The translations under genes and the position numbers were made by a program. From Polynucleobacter sp. KF022 (GTDB taxonomy: Bacteria > Pseudomonadota > Gammaproteobacteria > Burkholderiales > Burkholderiaceae), in the NCBI RefSeq assembly GCF_027924105.1, contig NZ_AP026972.1:868001-932000 (forward strand): a stretch of DNA of 64,000 nt. Direction: 5' to 3'. The notes below the pieces were generated by a model, which was not told the origin of the DNA, made no database searches, and saw only the letters and a program-made list of their open reading frames with translations. Shown in pieces: positions 43,305-52,080 of the stretch (positions within the stretch are counted from its first letter, which is position 1; the number at the start of each line of letters is the position of its first letter).

Positions 43305-44009
43305 TTGGCAAATATATTGGCCATCGACACCTCCTCAGCATGGTGTTCGGTGGCTTTATCGTTAGAGGGTCAGGCAGTGCAGTTCAGACATGAGGCCGTC
43401 ACAGCCGGCGCTAGTCAGTTGTTATTGCCATGGATTGAGTCGCTCTTAAATGAGGCGAAGATAACCCTCGATCAACTCAATGCTATTGCCGTAGGAATTG
43501 GTCCCGGTGCATTTACAGGTGTGCGTTTAGGCGTAGCTGCTGTGCAAGGATTGGCTGTGTCGCAAAACATTTCTGTGGTGCCAGTATGCAGCTTAGATGC
43601 TATCGCCGCCCAACTTTTAGATTCAGCAGTATTCCAATCCTCTCATCCTCAGCGATTGATGATTGCAATTGATGCCCGGATGGAAGAGGTTTACTGGGCT
43701 TCGTATGAAACTCAAGTTGGGCGATTGCCAAAACGCATCAGCGATATCCAGCTAACCAAGCCCGAAGAGCTTAAGCTGAATGGAATTCAACTTTTGGCTG
43801 GCAGCGCTCTGAATGCTTATAGTCAACGTTTGCCGCAATTTTCAGGCATGAAGGATCCAGATATCTCAATCTCTGCATTGGGTGTTTTGAAATGCGCGCA
43901 GCAATCTCTACTCGATGGAGTTTATTGCGAAGTGCGGCAGCTTGAACCCATGTACGTTCGCGATAAAGTCGCTTTTACTACTGCCGAGCGTGCAGAGGGC
44001 AAGCAGTAA
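43305..44009 (+). CDS. tsaB: tRNA t6A synthesis protein TsaB
   Basis: A 234-residue ASKHA-fold protein, the length of E. coli TsaB. ILAIDTSSAWCSVAL at about 4-18 is the phosphate loop, and VGIGPGAFTGVRLGVAAVQG near 63-82 is the family hallmark. With TsaC, TsaD and TsaE it makes threonylcarbamoyladenosine at position 37 of tRNAs that read ANN codons. The start is TTG 43305, eight bases after AGGA. Its stop overlaps the rimI start by one base (TAATG). Confidence 0.93.
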   Translation: MANILAIDTSSAWCSVALSLEGQAVQFRHEAVTAGASQLLLPWIESLLNEAKITLDQLNAIAVGIGPGAFTGVRLGVAAVQGLAVSQNISVVPVCSLDAIAAQLLDSAVFQSSHPQRLMIAIDARMEEVYWASYETQVGRLPKRISDIQLTKPEELKLNGIQLLAGSALNAYSQRLPQFSGMKDPDISISALGVLKCAQQSLLDGVYCEVRQLEPMYVRDKVAFTTAERAEGKQ

Positions 44010-44536
44010 TGTCAGATCACTCAGCAGAAAGCGCCGCAGAACTTTCTTTCTTGCCAATGCAGCAGGCAGATTTAGATGAAGTCCTCAAAATTGAATCTGT
44101 TTCTCATATACATCCTTGGACTAAGGGTAACTTTTCAGATTCATTGGCAGCTGGTCACTGGGCATATTGCATACGACCTCAAGCAGATCAAGTAGTGAAG
44201 GGTTCCTATTTGGATCCAGCAATTCTTTGGGCATATTGCATCCTATTTCCTGCTGTTGATGAATTGCATCTCCTCAACATCACCGTTTCGCCTCATTTGC
44301 GCAAGTTGGGACTTGGGCAAAGAATGATGGCAGCCATTGAGGGTGTGGCTTTCCAGCAAAAAATGCCACGCATCATCCTAGAAGTAAGACCAACCAATTC
44401 AGCTGCTATAGCGCTTTACCAAAAGTTGGGTTACGAGCAAATTGGCGTACGTAAGAACTACTACCCCGCAATTCCTGAGACGGGTGGCCGCGAGGATGCG
44501 CTTGTATTAGCCAAATCGATTAAGCTAGAGGCATGA
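44009..44536 (+). CDS. rimI: Ribosomal protein S18 N-acetyltransferase
   Basis: A 175-residue GNAT acetyltransferase. LHLLNITVSPHLRKLGLGQR near 90-109 is the acetyl-CoA loop (Q/RxxGxG/A), ILEVRPTNSAAIALYQKLGY near 128-147 is the family C-terminal motif, and YYP closes the fold. RimI acetylates the N-terminal alanine of S18. It overlaps tsaB by one base and the next gene by four bases, so the three are cotranslated. The tsaB-rimI order is common in Betaproteobacteria. Confidence 0.92.
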   Translation: MSDHSAESAAELSFLPMQQADLDEVLKIESVSHIHPWTKGNFSDSLAAGHWAYCIRPQADQVVKGSYLDPAILWAYCILFPAVDELHLLNITVSPHLRKLGLGQRMMAAIEGVAFQQKMPRIILEVRPTNSAAIALYQKLGYEQIGVRKNYYPAIPETGGREDALVLAKSIKLEA

Positions 44537-45057
44537 GCAATACACATTCAAGCTTTTTGAAAGAAATGGGGATCACCGAGTGGACTTCTCGGGATGCAAT
44601 TTCAGCTCAAGCTGAAGTGTCTTCCGCCGTCACTTCTGAACCCAATACTCAAGAGAAGCAAGCATCACCAAGAGCAAGTAACGGCATCTGGTGGTTTTTT
44701 GGTAATGAGCCTCAAGGCGATGCCCAGATTTTGTTTCAAAATCTCATTCGTGTGCTGGGTTTGGCTACAAATGAGTGGTCATGGAAGAGTCCATCAACAA
44801 ATCTAGGCCAGCTTGAAAATCCTGGGCTCCCAGTAGTGGCACTTGCCTTTGGTGGGCCAGTGGCGCAAAAAATTACAGGCGAGAGAGATCCTTTGCCGCA
44901 GTTGCGTGAGACGATCCTTGCCTTAAACACAGGCAATGACGAAGAGATTCCGGTGATTGCTTCTTTTGAGTTAAATCAAGTGCTGACCAGGCCCCAAGAG
45001 AAGGCTTTACTTTGGCAGGATTTGTTGATGGCGAGATCGGTACTGCAAAACAGCTGA
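44533..45057 (+). CDS. Candidate DNA polymerase III psi subunit (HolD-like)
   Basis: A 174-residue protein overlapping rimI by four bases (ATGA). It begins with FLKEMGITEW, ending at Trp17; recalled E. coli psi reads LQQLGITQW, also ending at Trp17, the segment that binds the clamp-loader collar. A variable linker (about 20-48) and a compact domain with VVALAFGGPV follow, and the C-terminus EKALLWQDLL resembles psi ARAALWQQI. In E. coli, holD also adjoins rimI. Psi has a uracil-glycosylase-like fold, which fits betaproteobacterial genes here being called glycosylases; I see no glycosylase catalytic or cluster-cysteine motif. Strong context, divergent sequence. Confidence 0.68.
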   Translation: MSNTHSSFLKEMGITEWTSRDAISAQAEVSSAVTSEPNTQEKQASPRASNGIWWFFGNEPQGDAQILFQNLIRVLGLATNEWSWKSPSTNLGQLENPGLPVVALAFGGPVAQKITGERDPLPQLRETILALNTGNDEEIPVIASFELNQVLTRPQEKALLWQDLLMARSVLQNS

Positions 45058-45062
45058 CCAGC

Positions 45063-46382
45063 TTAGTGCTTGTGTTCGCCGATCAGATGCATTGAGTCAT
45101 ATTCCGCCTGGTTTCTTGCGTGACGTTTAATGACTAACCACATAATCAGGCTGACGGCCACACCAAATCCAATGATCACGATTTGAATGGGTACATCCAA
45201 CCAAATCAGCAATGAGTAGATTAATAGCATCATCAACACAGATATATTTTCATTAAAGTTTTGCACGGCAATAGAGTGTCCCGCAGACATGAGAACGTGC
45301 CCGCGATGTTGCAAGAGGGCATTCATCGGAACTACAAAGTAGCCCGCGAGCCAGCCAACCAAAATTAATAAGAAGTAAGCTGGCAATAAGTTCAGGGTAA
45401 CGTCAAACTTGCCAAAGCTAAACACGCTGGTATTTGGTAGCAGGTCTGAGTTATACACGGCCATCACGCAGACCACTAGACCCATGGCAATTCCGTAGGG
45501 TAGTACATTCAAGGATTTGCGCAGAGGTATACGCCAAGCGGCATATACGGCACCACCAGCTACACCTACTGCAGAAATGGCTTGCAAAATTGCGCCTTGA
45601 GAAAGATTCATGTGAAGGGCAACTTGAGCCCACTTAATCACAATAAATTGCAAGGTGGCGCCGGCGCCCCAGAATAGAGTGGTAACTGCCAGAGAGATTT
45701 GACCTAAGCGATCATTCCAAAGGGTTTTGAAGCAAATAGCAAAATCTTTAACCAATTCAATAGGATTGGTTTTCTGGGAAACGTAACGTGCGCCAGTATC
45801 TGGAATTTTCAGGTTAATGATTGCAGCAACGACATAAATCATCATGATGATCATAATTGCCGACTCAGCCGGGGTATCAATGCCGGTGTCAAAAGTCGGC
45901 ATATCTAATGCCAGCAGACTTTGCGAAACAGTACTGCTAATGAGTACGCCGCCTAAAACGGTGCCCAAAATAATGGAACCCACGGTAAGGCCTTCAATCC
46001 AACCATTGGCAGCAACTAATTTTTCAGGGGGCAACAGTTCAGTTAGGATTCCGTATTTCGCAGGTGAGTATGCGGCTGCACCTAAACCGACGATCGCATA
46101 AGACAATAAAGGGTGGCTTCCGAAAAGCATCGCCACGCAACCAACGAACTTAATCGTATTTGTGATGAACATGACATTGCCCTTGGGGCGGGAATCAGCA
46201 AAAGCTCCAACAAAGGCTGCCAGTATTACGTAGGACAATACGAAGAATAATTTCAGTAAAGGGGTCATCCAGGCCGGAGCGTGAAGCTGGGCCAGGAGGG
46301 CAATTGCCGCTATCAGGAGAGCATTATCAGCAAGCGACGAAAAAAATTGCGCCGCCATAATGATGTAAAAGCTACGGTTCAT
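45063..46382 (-). CDS. lplT: Lysophospholipid transporter, LplT-like MFS
   Basis: A 439-residue MFS protein of about twelve spans. The N-terminus FYIIMAAQFFSSLADNALLI is the LplT-type opening, and AYSPAKYGILTELLPPEKLV near 105 is the LplT motif between spans 4 and 5. LplT flips lysophospholipids inward for reacylation. In E. coli it partners with the acyltransferase/acyl-ACP synthetase Aas; no such gene is next to it here. It is convergent with the holD-like gene and divergent from alr with about 50 bases between starts. Confidence 0.88.
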   Translation of the reverse strand: MNRSFYIIMAAQFFSSLADNALLIAAIALLAQLHAPAWMTPLLKLFFVLSYVILAAFVGAFADSRPKGNVMFITNTIKFVGCVAMLFGSHPLLSYAIVGLGAAAYSPAKYGILTELLPPEKLVAANGWIEGLTVGSIILGTVLGGVLISSTVSQSLLALDMPTFDTGIDTPAESAIMIIMMIYVVAAIINLKIPDTGARYVSQKTNPIELVKDFAICFKTLWNDRLGQISLAVTTLFWGAGATLQFIVIKWAQVALHMNLSQGAILQAISAVGVAGGAVYAAWRIPLRKSLNVLPYGIAMGLVVCVMAVYNSDLLPNTSVFSFGKFDVTLNLLPAYFLLILVGWLAGYFVVPMNALLQHRGHVLMSAGHSIAVQNFNENISVLMMLLIYSLLIWLDVPIQIVIIGFGVAVSLIMWLVIKRHARNQAEYDSMHLIGEHKH

Positions 46383-46432
46383 TCGTACAATCTAGTCATT
46401 ACTACAATTAAAACATGAAAGGAGGGGTGATT

Positions 46433-47548
46433 ATGGGTGATTCAGCTAACGGCCTGATTAATAGACCAATTTTGGCATCTATTCATACAGCCGCCTTTCA
46501 ACATAATTTAAACCGAGTTCGGGAATTGGCGCCGGAGTCCAAAATATGGTCTGTCATTAAGGCTAGAGCCTATGGCCATTGTTTTGATGCGGCCCTCAAA
46601 GGTTTGGCATCTACCGACGGATTTGCCTTGTTAGATATCCAAGATGCGGCATGGTTACGTGATCATGGCTGGAAGGGTCGAATCCTGCTTTTAGAGGGCT
46701 TTTTTCATGAAAATGAGCTAACTCTTGCTGAAGAGTTGGCGTGCGATTTGGTAGTTCACTGTGAAGATCAGGTAGGTTGGCTTGAGCGATTTAAAGGCAA
46801 AAACCATAAACCATTCAATGTCTTTCTGAAGATGAATTCCGGCATGAATCGACTGGGTTTAAAGCCACATGCGTATCGGATTGCTTTTCATCGTTTGCAC
46901 GCTGCTGGCTATCACATGCATCACATGACCCATTTTGCCAATGCGGATCAAGTAGATCGATTACCTACGGTAGGCTCTCAACAAGAGCTATTTAATCAAA
47001 CCATTGAGGGCTTAGATGCTCCGACCTCATTAGCAAATTCAGCCGCTATAATGTGGCATCGCAATGCATTGGGAGATTGGGTACGACCCGGCATCATGCT
47101 TTATGGCGCATCACCAACAGGCCTTCATGCTGATATCGAGCACGCCAATCTTCAACCGGTAATGCAACTGCATAGTGAAATTATTGATACACAGGATTTA
47201 CAAAAAGGTGATCGTATTGGCTACGGTGGTCGATATCAAGCATCGGAATCGATGCGCATTGGTATTGTTGCTTGTGGTTATGCGGATGGATATCCGCGTC
47301 ACGCTAAAGATGGCACCCCAGTTTGGGTTGCTGATGGTGATACAGGTGCCATATGTCCTTTGGTAGGAAGAGTCTCTATGGATATGTTGGCGGTGGATTT
47401 ACGTAATGCTCCCAATGCAAAGGTAGGAGCTACTGTTCAACTCTGGGGCGATAAGGTCGCAGTAGATGATGTGGCGCAGATGAGCGACACGATAGGTTAT
47501 GAATTGCTTTGCGCAGTAGCACCTAGAGTGCCAGTAGCGATCAAATAA
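46433..47548 (+). CDS. alr: Alanine racemase
   Basis: A 371-residue PLP enzyme that makes D-alanine for peptidoglycan. From the ATG at 46433, the PLP lysine is Lys43 in SVIKARAYGH, the substrate Arg region is MNSGMNRLGL, the catalytic Tyr is in GDRIGYGGRYQ, and MYGASP-like LYGASP ends the barrel. The start is fixed by AAAGGAGG at about 46420-46427; the ATG at 46415 lies before that site. It ends at a bidirectional terminator. One oddity: Cys replaces Gly after AYGH. Confidence 0.93.
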   Translation: MGDSANGLINRPILASIHTAAFQHNLNRVRELAPESKIWSVIKARAYGHCFDAALKGLASTDGFALLDIQDAAWLRDHGWKGRILLLEGFFHENELTLAEELACDLVVHCEDQVGWLERFKGKNHKPFNVFLKMNSGMNRLGLKPHAYRIAFHRLHAAGYHMHHMTHFANADQVDRLPTVGSQQELFNQTIEGLDAPTSLANSAAIMWHRNALGDWVRPGIMLYGASPTGLHADIEHANLQPVMQLHSEIIDTQDLQKGDRIGYGGRYQASESMRIGIVACGYADGYPRHAKDGTPVWVADGDTGAICPLVGRVSMDMLAVDLRNAPNAKVGATVQLWGDKVAVDDVAQMSDTIGYELLCAVAPRVPVAIK

Positions 47549-47574
47549 AAAATCCTCCGTGCTGGAGGATTTTT
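47548..47574. terminator. Bidirectional rho-independent terminator
   Basis: An 11-base-pair stem AAAAATCCTCC/GGAGGATTTTT with a five-base loop (GTGCT). A-rich and T-rich ends allow it to work both ways, for alr and for the convergent bamD gene. It overlaps the final base of the alr stop codon. Confidence 0.88.
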
Positions 47575-47590
47575 AATGAGTACACGCTGT

Positions 47591-48478
47591 TTATTTATTC
47601 CAGAACTGCCACCATTGACGTTGTTTTTTAACGCGTTGACCAGTTTCTAGCATGTCGCTATCTGGAAAGTTCAACTTAAAAACACGGGCAGAATCGTTGC
47701 TTAATTGTGTCATGCCAAGCTTTTCATAAGACTTGGTCAGAAGGTATAAAGCCTCTTCAACCGCAGGTGCGCGGTCGTAATCGCGAATAACTAGCTGAGC
47801 ACGATTTGCCGAAGCCAAATAGGCGCCACGCTGATAGTAATAGCGCGCTACGATGACATCCGCTTCTGCTAATGAGTTCACGATATAGCGCATACGATCT
47901 AAGGCGTCAGGCGCATATTTACTGTTGGGGAAACGCTCAACAACTACCTTAAAAGATTCAAAGGCTTCCCTTGCTGCTTTAGGATCGCGCTCACTTAGAT
48001 CTTGACCTGTGAATTTACCGAGCCAACCTAAATCATCGTTAAAAGTAATGAGACCTTTTAGGTAGTAAGCGTAGTCCAGGTTTGGGCTGCCTTGGTGTAA
48101 CTTAATAAAACGGTCGATTGCAATAAGTGCTTGAGTTTGCTCTTGAGCCTTCCAATAACAATAAGCAGCATTAATTTGAGCTTGCTGAGAATACGGACCA
48201 AAAGGAAAGCGAGCTTCCAGTTTCTCGAAGTACTTGCCGCACTTAGCAAAGTCGGCATCATTGAGTTTTTCTGTTGCTTCTGAATAGAGTTTGGCTTCTG
48301 ACCAGATATCAGTGTCATCTTTGCTGCCATCGCTGCCTGCACACCCACTTAATAGCGTCAGGGCAAAAAGCAGTGCTAACAGTAGTGCAATAGGCAGGCT
48401 ATTTAAATTGCGAGTCTTATTTTGTGCGGAAGAATTCCCGGCAAGCCTTAAACTGGCGTCTGATATTACGTCGGACAT
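47591..48478 (-). CDS. bamD: Outer membrane assembly lipoprotein BamD
   Basis: A 295-residue lipoprotein from the chosen ATG at 48478 (MSDVISD). The frame is open to 48505, but that start would overlap the divergent rluD GTG. A signal segment ending LLSGC gives the acylated Cys near residue 45. Five TPR-type repeats follow: YFEKLEARFPFGPYSQQAQI, then AIDRFIKLHQGSPNLDYAYY and RDPKAAREAFESFKVVVERF, which are the BamD hallmarks. BamD is the essential partner of BamA in folding outer-membrane proteins. The N-terminal part before the lipobox is longer than usual, so a later start is possible. Confidence 0.92.
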   Translation of the reverse strand: MSDVISDASLRLAGNSSAQNKTRNLNSLPIALLLALLFALTLLSGCAGSDGSKDDTDIWSEAKLYSEATEKLNDADFAKCGKYFEKLEARFPFGPYSQQAQINAAYCYWKAQEQTQALIAIDRFIKLHQGSPNLDYAYYLKGLITFNDDLGWLGKFTGQDLSERDPKAAREAFESFKVVVERFPNSKYAPDALDRMRYIVNSLAEADVIVARYYYQRGAYLASANRAQLVIRDYDRAPAVEEALYLLTKSYEKLGMTQLSNDSARVFKLNFPDSDMLETGQRVKKQRQWWQFWNK

Positions 48479-48498
48479 AACTGAAAGGCTCTCTAAGC

Positions 48499-49539
48499 GT
48501 GGCATTGCCGCAAACTCCTGATTCGAATCCCATTGATTATATCGATGATGAGGATTTCATCTCCCTAGAAATACCCTTGGAGATGGCTGGCGAGCGCTTG
48601 GACAAGGTGCTAGCAGGGTCTTTGCCTGATTATTCCCGCAATCGTTTAAAGGCTTGGGTAGAGGCTGGGGCAGTAATGGTCGACGGAAAAGTCACCAAAG
48701 CCCGCTATCTTCTGCGAGGGGGAGAGAGTATTAAGGTATTTCCTCAAGAAATGCCTGAGCAATTCGCCTTTAGCCCCGAAGAGATTCCCCTGGACGTGGT
48801 TTATGAGGATGAGGACGTAATTGTCATTAATAAGCCCCCTGGCTTGGTGGTGCACCCAGCAGCTGGCAATTGGTCGGGCACTCTTCTCAATGGGCTTCTG
48901 TTTCGGTATCCGGAGCTAAAAATGCTCCCTAGGGCAGGCATTGTTCATCGTTTAGACAAAGATACCTCTGGCCTCATGGTGGTTGCTAGAACTGCTCATG
49001 CGCAGACATCCTTGGTACGCCAATTGCAGGATAGAACGGTTGGACGTCGCTACCTAGCATGGGTCTGGGGTGAGGCTCCAAGCCAAGGCAAGGTTTTAGC
49101 TTCAGTGGGTCGAGATCAGCGTGATCGCCTTAAGATGGCTGCTGGTAGCCCCCAAGGCAAGCCTGCGGCTACCGTATTTCGACGTTTAGCCAAAGGTCTT
49201 GTTCAAGAATCTGCTGTAACTCTTTTGGAATGCCGACTTGAAACTGGGCGCACCCATCAAATTCGAGTCCACCTTGAATCACTGGGCTTTCCATTAGTGG
49301 GCGATCCTGTTTATCGTAAAAAGACACCTGGTGCCTCTAAAAATCTTACTTTTAATCGTCAAGCCTTACATGCATTTGCACTTAGCCTTCAGCACCCAGT
49401 AAAAAATGAAAACATGACTTGGTTCCGCCTTCCGCCACAGGACATATTGGAGTTGTTGCCGCAATTGGGTATGACTGAAGAGGCGCTGCCTAAAGAAGCA
49501 GTCGTTTTGGCTTCAATTCAAAATGAGTCTCAAGTATGA
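48499..49539 (+). CDS. rluD: 23S rRNA pseudouridine(1911/1915/1917) synthase
   Basis: A 346-residue RluD-type enzyme. An N-terminal S4 RNA-binding domain (about 30-95, GERLDKVLAGSLPDYSRNR) precedes the catalytic domain with Asp153 in HRLDKDTSGLMV and the later RTHQIRVHL. It modifies helix 69 of 23S rRNA. It starts at GTG 48499 and is divergent from bamD with about 20 bases between starts. Its stop overlaps the pgeF start by four bases (ATGA). The rluD-pgeF order is widely conserved. Confidence 0.94.
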   Translation: MALPQTPDSNPIDYIDDEDFISLEIPLEMAGERLDKVLAGSLPDYSRNRLKAWVEAGAVMVDGKVTKARYLLRGGESIKVFPQEMPEQFAFSPEEIPLDVVYEDEDVIVINKPPGLVVHPAAGNWSGTLLNGLLFRYPELKMLPRAGIVHRLDKDTSGLMVVARTAHAQTSLVRQLQDRTVGRRYLAWVWGEAPSQGKVLASVGRDQRDRLKMAAGSPQGKPAATVFRRLAKGLVQESAVTLLECRLETGRTHQIRVHLESLGFPLVGDPVYRKKTPGASKNLTFNRQALHAFALSLQHPVKNENMTWFRLPPQDILELLPQLGMTEEALPKEAVVLASIQNESQV

Positions 49540-50300
49540 TTGTGATAGAGCCTCAGTGGCCCAGACCACCCAATATTCATGCACTACTGAGTACGCGCTC
49601 AAGCGGGGCGAGCAAATCACCATATGATTCTCTAAACCTGGGCGATCATGTTGGCGATGATATTGAAGACGTACTAACTAATAGAGCAATCTTCACTCAA
49701 GCTTTGCCTAGTAACCCTTTGTGGCTCAAGCAGACTCATAGTGTTGTGGTGAGCACTCCTGAAACTCGTAAAGCAAAGAATGGCGCTGTGATTGAAGCAG
49801 ATGCCTCAGTCACCAATATTGCGAGCGAAGTCTTAGTCATCATGACAGCAGATTGCTTGCCGGCTTTATTTACCAATTCAAAGGGAACTATCATTGGTGC
49901 AGCACATGCAGGATGGAGGGGACTATGTGCTGGAGTTTTGGAAAACACCGTCGCTGAAATGCTGCGTTTATCTAAAGAATCTACAGCGTCTGATCTATTG
50001 GTGTGGCTGGGTCCTGCCATTGGACCGAACTCATTTGAAGTGGGTGAGGATGTAGTGAATGCTTTTAGAGATTCAGGCTTACCTTTTTCAGAGGATGCGT
50101 TCAAGCCTATTCCTGGCAAATCTGGAAAGTTCTTGGCTGATATTTATCGTTTGGCTAAAGATCGACTAGAGGCATATGGCATTAAATCAATATTTGGCGG
50201 TGAATATTGCACTGTAAAAGACAGTAAGCAGTTTTTCTCATATCGACGCGATGGCATAACTGGTAGATTTGCTTCTGCTATCTGGATTGCTAAATCATGA
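49536..50300 (+). CDS. pgeF: Purine nucleoside phosphorylase / laccase-domain protein (YfiH)
   Basis: A 254-residue DUF152 protein. LKQTHSVVV, MTADCLPALF and GAAHAGWRGLCAGVLEN hold the zinc-binding His, Cys and His. E. coli YfiH/PgeF edits peptidoglycan precursors that carry L-Ser in place of L-Ala, and the family also has purine nucleoside phosphorylase activity. It is translationally coupled to rluD (ATGA). A 113-base structured gap separates it from phaC. Confidence 0.92.
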   Translation: MIVIEPQWPRPPNIHALLSTRSSGASKSPYDSLNLGDHVGDDIEDVLTNRAIFTQALPSNPLWLKQTHSVVVSTPETRKAKNGAVIEADASVTNIASEVLVIMTADCLPALFTNSKGTIIGAAHAGWRGLCAGVLENTVAEMLRLSKESTASDLLVWLGPAIGPNSFEVGEDVVNAFRDSGLPFSEDAFKPIPGKSGKFLADIYRLAKDRLEAYGIKSIFGGEYCTVKDSKQFFSYRRDGITGRFASAIWIAKS

Positions 50301-50325
50301 GTGCTTCATTTTATGAGGGTAACTA

Positions 50326-50409
50326 CTAGCTTAGCTCTTAGGCTAGGGTTATTGCGTATAACTCAATAGCCCTTAAGGGCGGAGAATGTCTCTAATTAAT
50401 TGAAGAGAC
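50326..50409 (+). other. Run of three hairpins in the phaC leader
   Basis: Three stems occur in succession before phaC: CTAGCTTAG/TTAGGCTAG with a three-base loop (50326-50346, two G-U pairs); AGGGTTATTG/CAATAGCCCT (50345-50373, one G-U pair, sharing two bases with the first); and GTCTCT/AGAGAC (50388-50409). The last one contains the weak GAAGAG ribosome site of phaC and ends four bases before its ATG. No U-run follows, so these may be a regulatory leader or pgeF 3' end rather than a terminator. Confidence 0.4.
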
Positions 50410-50413
50410 TACT

Positions 50414-52051
50414 ATGTTTGCAGGCATGACTACCGGTGCAACGCCATCTTTGGCGCCGCATCATATGGCGTTAATTCCGCCAGAGCGTTTATCTGAAATT
50501 CAAAAAGAATATTTCACTGAGCTAGCGCACATTGCAACCAATCCTGAAGCGATTGAAGTTAAAGATCGTCGTTTTGCTGGTAAAGCCTGGCACTCCTCAT
50601 GGAGCAAAGTGATTGCGGCAACTTATTTACTGAATTCCAAGCACCTCATGGCATTAGCCAAAGCAGTAGAAACAGACGAAAAGTCTAAGCAGAAGATTTT
50701 GTTCACAACAGAGCAGATGATTGATGCGCTTTCTCCATCGAACTTTATTGCCACTAATCCAGAAGTATTAGAGAGCATCATCAGCTCCCAAGGTCAGTCC
50801 ATTCAAAAGGGAATTGTGAACTTATTGGGGGATATGAAAAAAGGTAAGGTCTCTCAAACGGATGAGTCTGCCTTTGAGGTGGGAAAAAATATTGCCACTA
50901 CTGAAGGACATGTAGTTTTTCGTAATGAGCTCTTTGAATTAATTCAATACACACCGCTGACTGAAAAAGTATTTGAGCGACCTTATTTGATGGTGCCCCC
51001 ATGCATCAATAAATATTACATTCTGGATTTGCAGCCAGATAACTCTGTCGTTCGTCATATGGTGAGCCAGGGCCATACCGTGTTCTTAGTATCTTGGAAG
51101 AATCCAAATGCTGCTATGGCTGAGGTGAGCTGGGATGACTACGTTGGTAAGGGCGTAATCAAGGCAATTGATGTAGTCAAAGAAATCGGCGATACCAAGC
51201 AAATTAATATTTTAGGATTCTGCGTCGGCGGCACCTTAACTACCTCTGCATTGGCTGTGTTAGCGGCGCGTGATGAACATCCGGCCGCAAGCTTAACGCT
51301 ATTCACCACCTTATTGGATTTCACCAATACCGGCATTCTGGACGTCTTTATTGACGAGGGTATGGTTGAGATGCGCGAGAACACCATTGGTGGTAAGGGC
51401 GGCAAGTTTGGCATGATGTCGGGCTTAGATTTGGGTAATACATTCTCTTTCTTGCGCCCGAATGATTTAGTTTGGAATTACGTTGTAGAAAATTATCTAA
51501 AAGGCAATTCACCGCCCCCATTTGATTTGCTGTATTGGAATGGCGATTCAACCAATTTACCTGGTGCCATGTACTGCTGGTACTTACGCCATACCTATTT
51601 GCAAAATGATTTAGTAAAACCAGGCAAGCTCAAAATTTGCGGCGAAAAAATTGATCTAGGCAAAATCAAATGCCCAGCCTATTTGTATGCGTCACAAGAA
51701 GATCATATTGTTCCTTGGCAGTCTGCTTATGAATCAACCCATATCCTAAAAGGGAAGAATCGTTTTGTATTGGGTGCTTCAGGCCACATTGCCGGCGTGA
51801 TTAATCCGCCCGCTAAAAATAAACGTTACTACTTTGAAAATAACAAGATTGCGGCAACGGCTAACGAATGGCTAGAGGGTGCAAAACAAATTCCTGGTAG
51901 CTGGTGGCCTGACTACACCAAATGGCTCGAACAATTTGGTGGTGAGCAAAAGCCAGCAAGCACAACTTTTGGTAACGCCAAGTACAAAAAAATGGAAGCA
52001 GCGCCTGGTGTGTACGTCAAAGAAAAAGCAACACCAGAGATCAATCAATAA
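50414..52051 (+). CDS. phaC: Class I polyhydroxyalkanoate synthase
   Basis: A 545-residue PHA synthase. The lipase-box-like motif GFCVGG carries the catalytic Cys270; the Asp is in ASQEDHIVPW and the His in GASGHIAGVINPP. The class I C-terminus (GSWWPDYTKWLEQFGG) is complete. It polymerises (R)-3-hydroxybutyryl-CoA on granule surfaces. It is shorter at the N-terminus than C. necator PhaC (589). It is followed by phaB (29 bases), then phaR. The ribosome site is weak and lies in a hairpin. Confidence 0.95.
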   Translation: MFAGMTTGATPSLAPHHMALIPPERLSEIQKEYFTELAHIATNPEAIEVKDRRFAGKAWHSSWSKVIAATYLLNSKHLMALAKAVETDEKSKQKILFTTEQMIDALSPSNFIATNPEVLESIISSQGQSIQKGIVNLLGDMKKGKVSQTDESAFEVGKNIATTEGHVVFRNELFELIQYTPLTEKVFERPYLMVPPCINKYYILDLQPDNSVVRHMVSQGHTVFLVSWKNPNAAMAEVSWDDYVGKGVIKAIDVVKEIGDTKQINILGFCVGGTLTTSALAVLAARDEHPAASLTLFTTLLDFTNTGILDVFIDEGMVEMRENTIGGKGGKFGMMSGLDLGNTFSFLRPNDLVWNYVVENYLKGNSPPPFDLLYWNGDSTNLPGAMYCWYLRHTYLQNDLVKPGKLKICGEKIDLGKIKCPAYLYASQEDHIVPWQSAYESTHILKGKNRFVLGASGHIAGVINPPAKNKRYYFENNKIAATANEWLEGAKQIPGSWWPDYTKWLEQFGGEQKPASTTFGNAKYKKMEAAPGVYVKEKATPEINQ

Positions 52052-52080
52052 TTAACGAAGGTTTTTAAAAGGGGAAAGTA

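Noticed and set aside
44533..45057. Active family-4 uracil-DNA glycosylase
   Set aside because: There are no cysteines for a 4Fe-4S cluster and no GE(A/G)PG-type catalytic motif in the sequence.
46415..46432. ATG 46415 as the alr start
   Set aside because: The strong AAAGGAGG site lies downstream of it and correctly spaced before ATG 46433.
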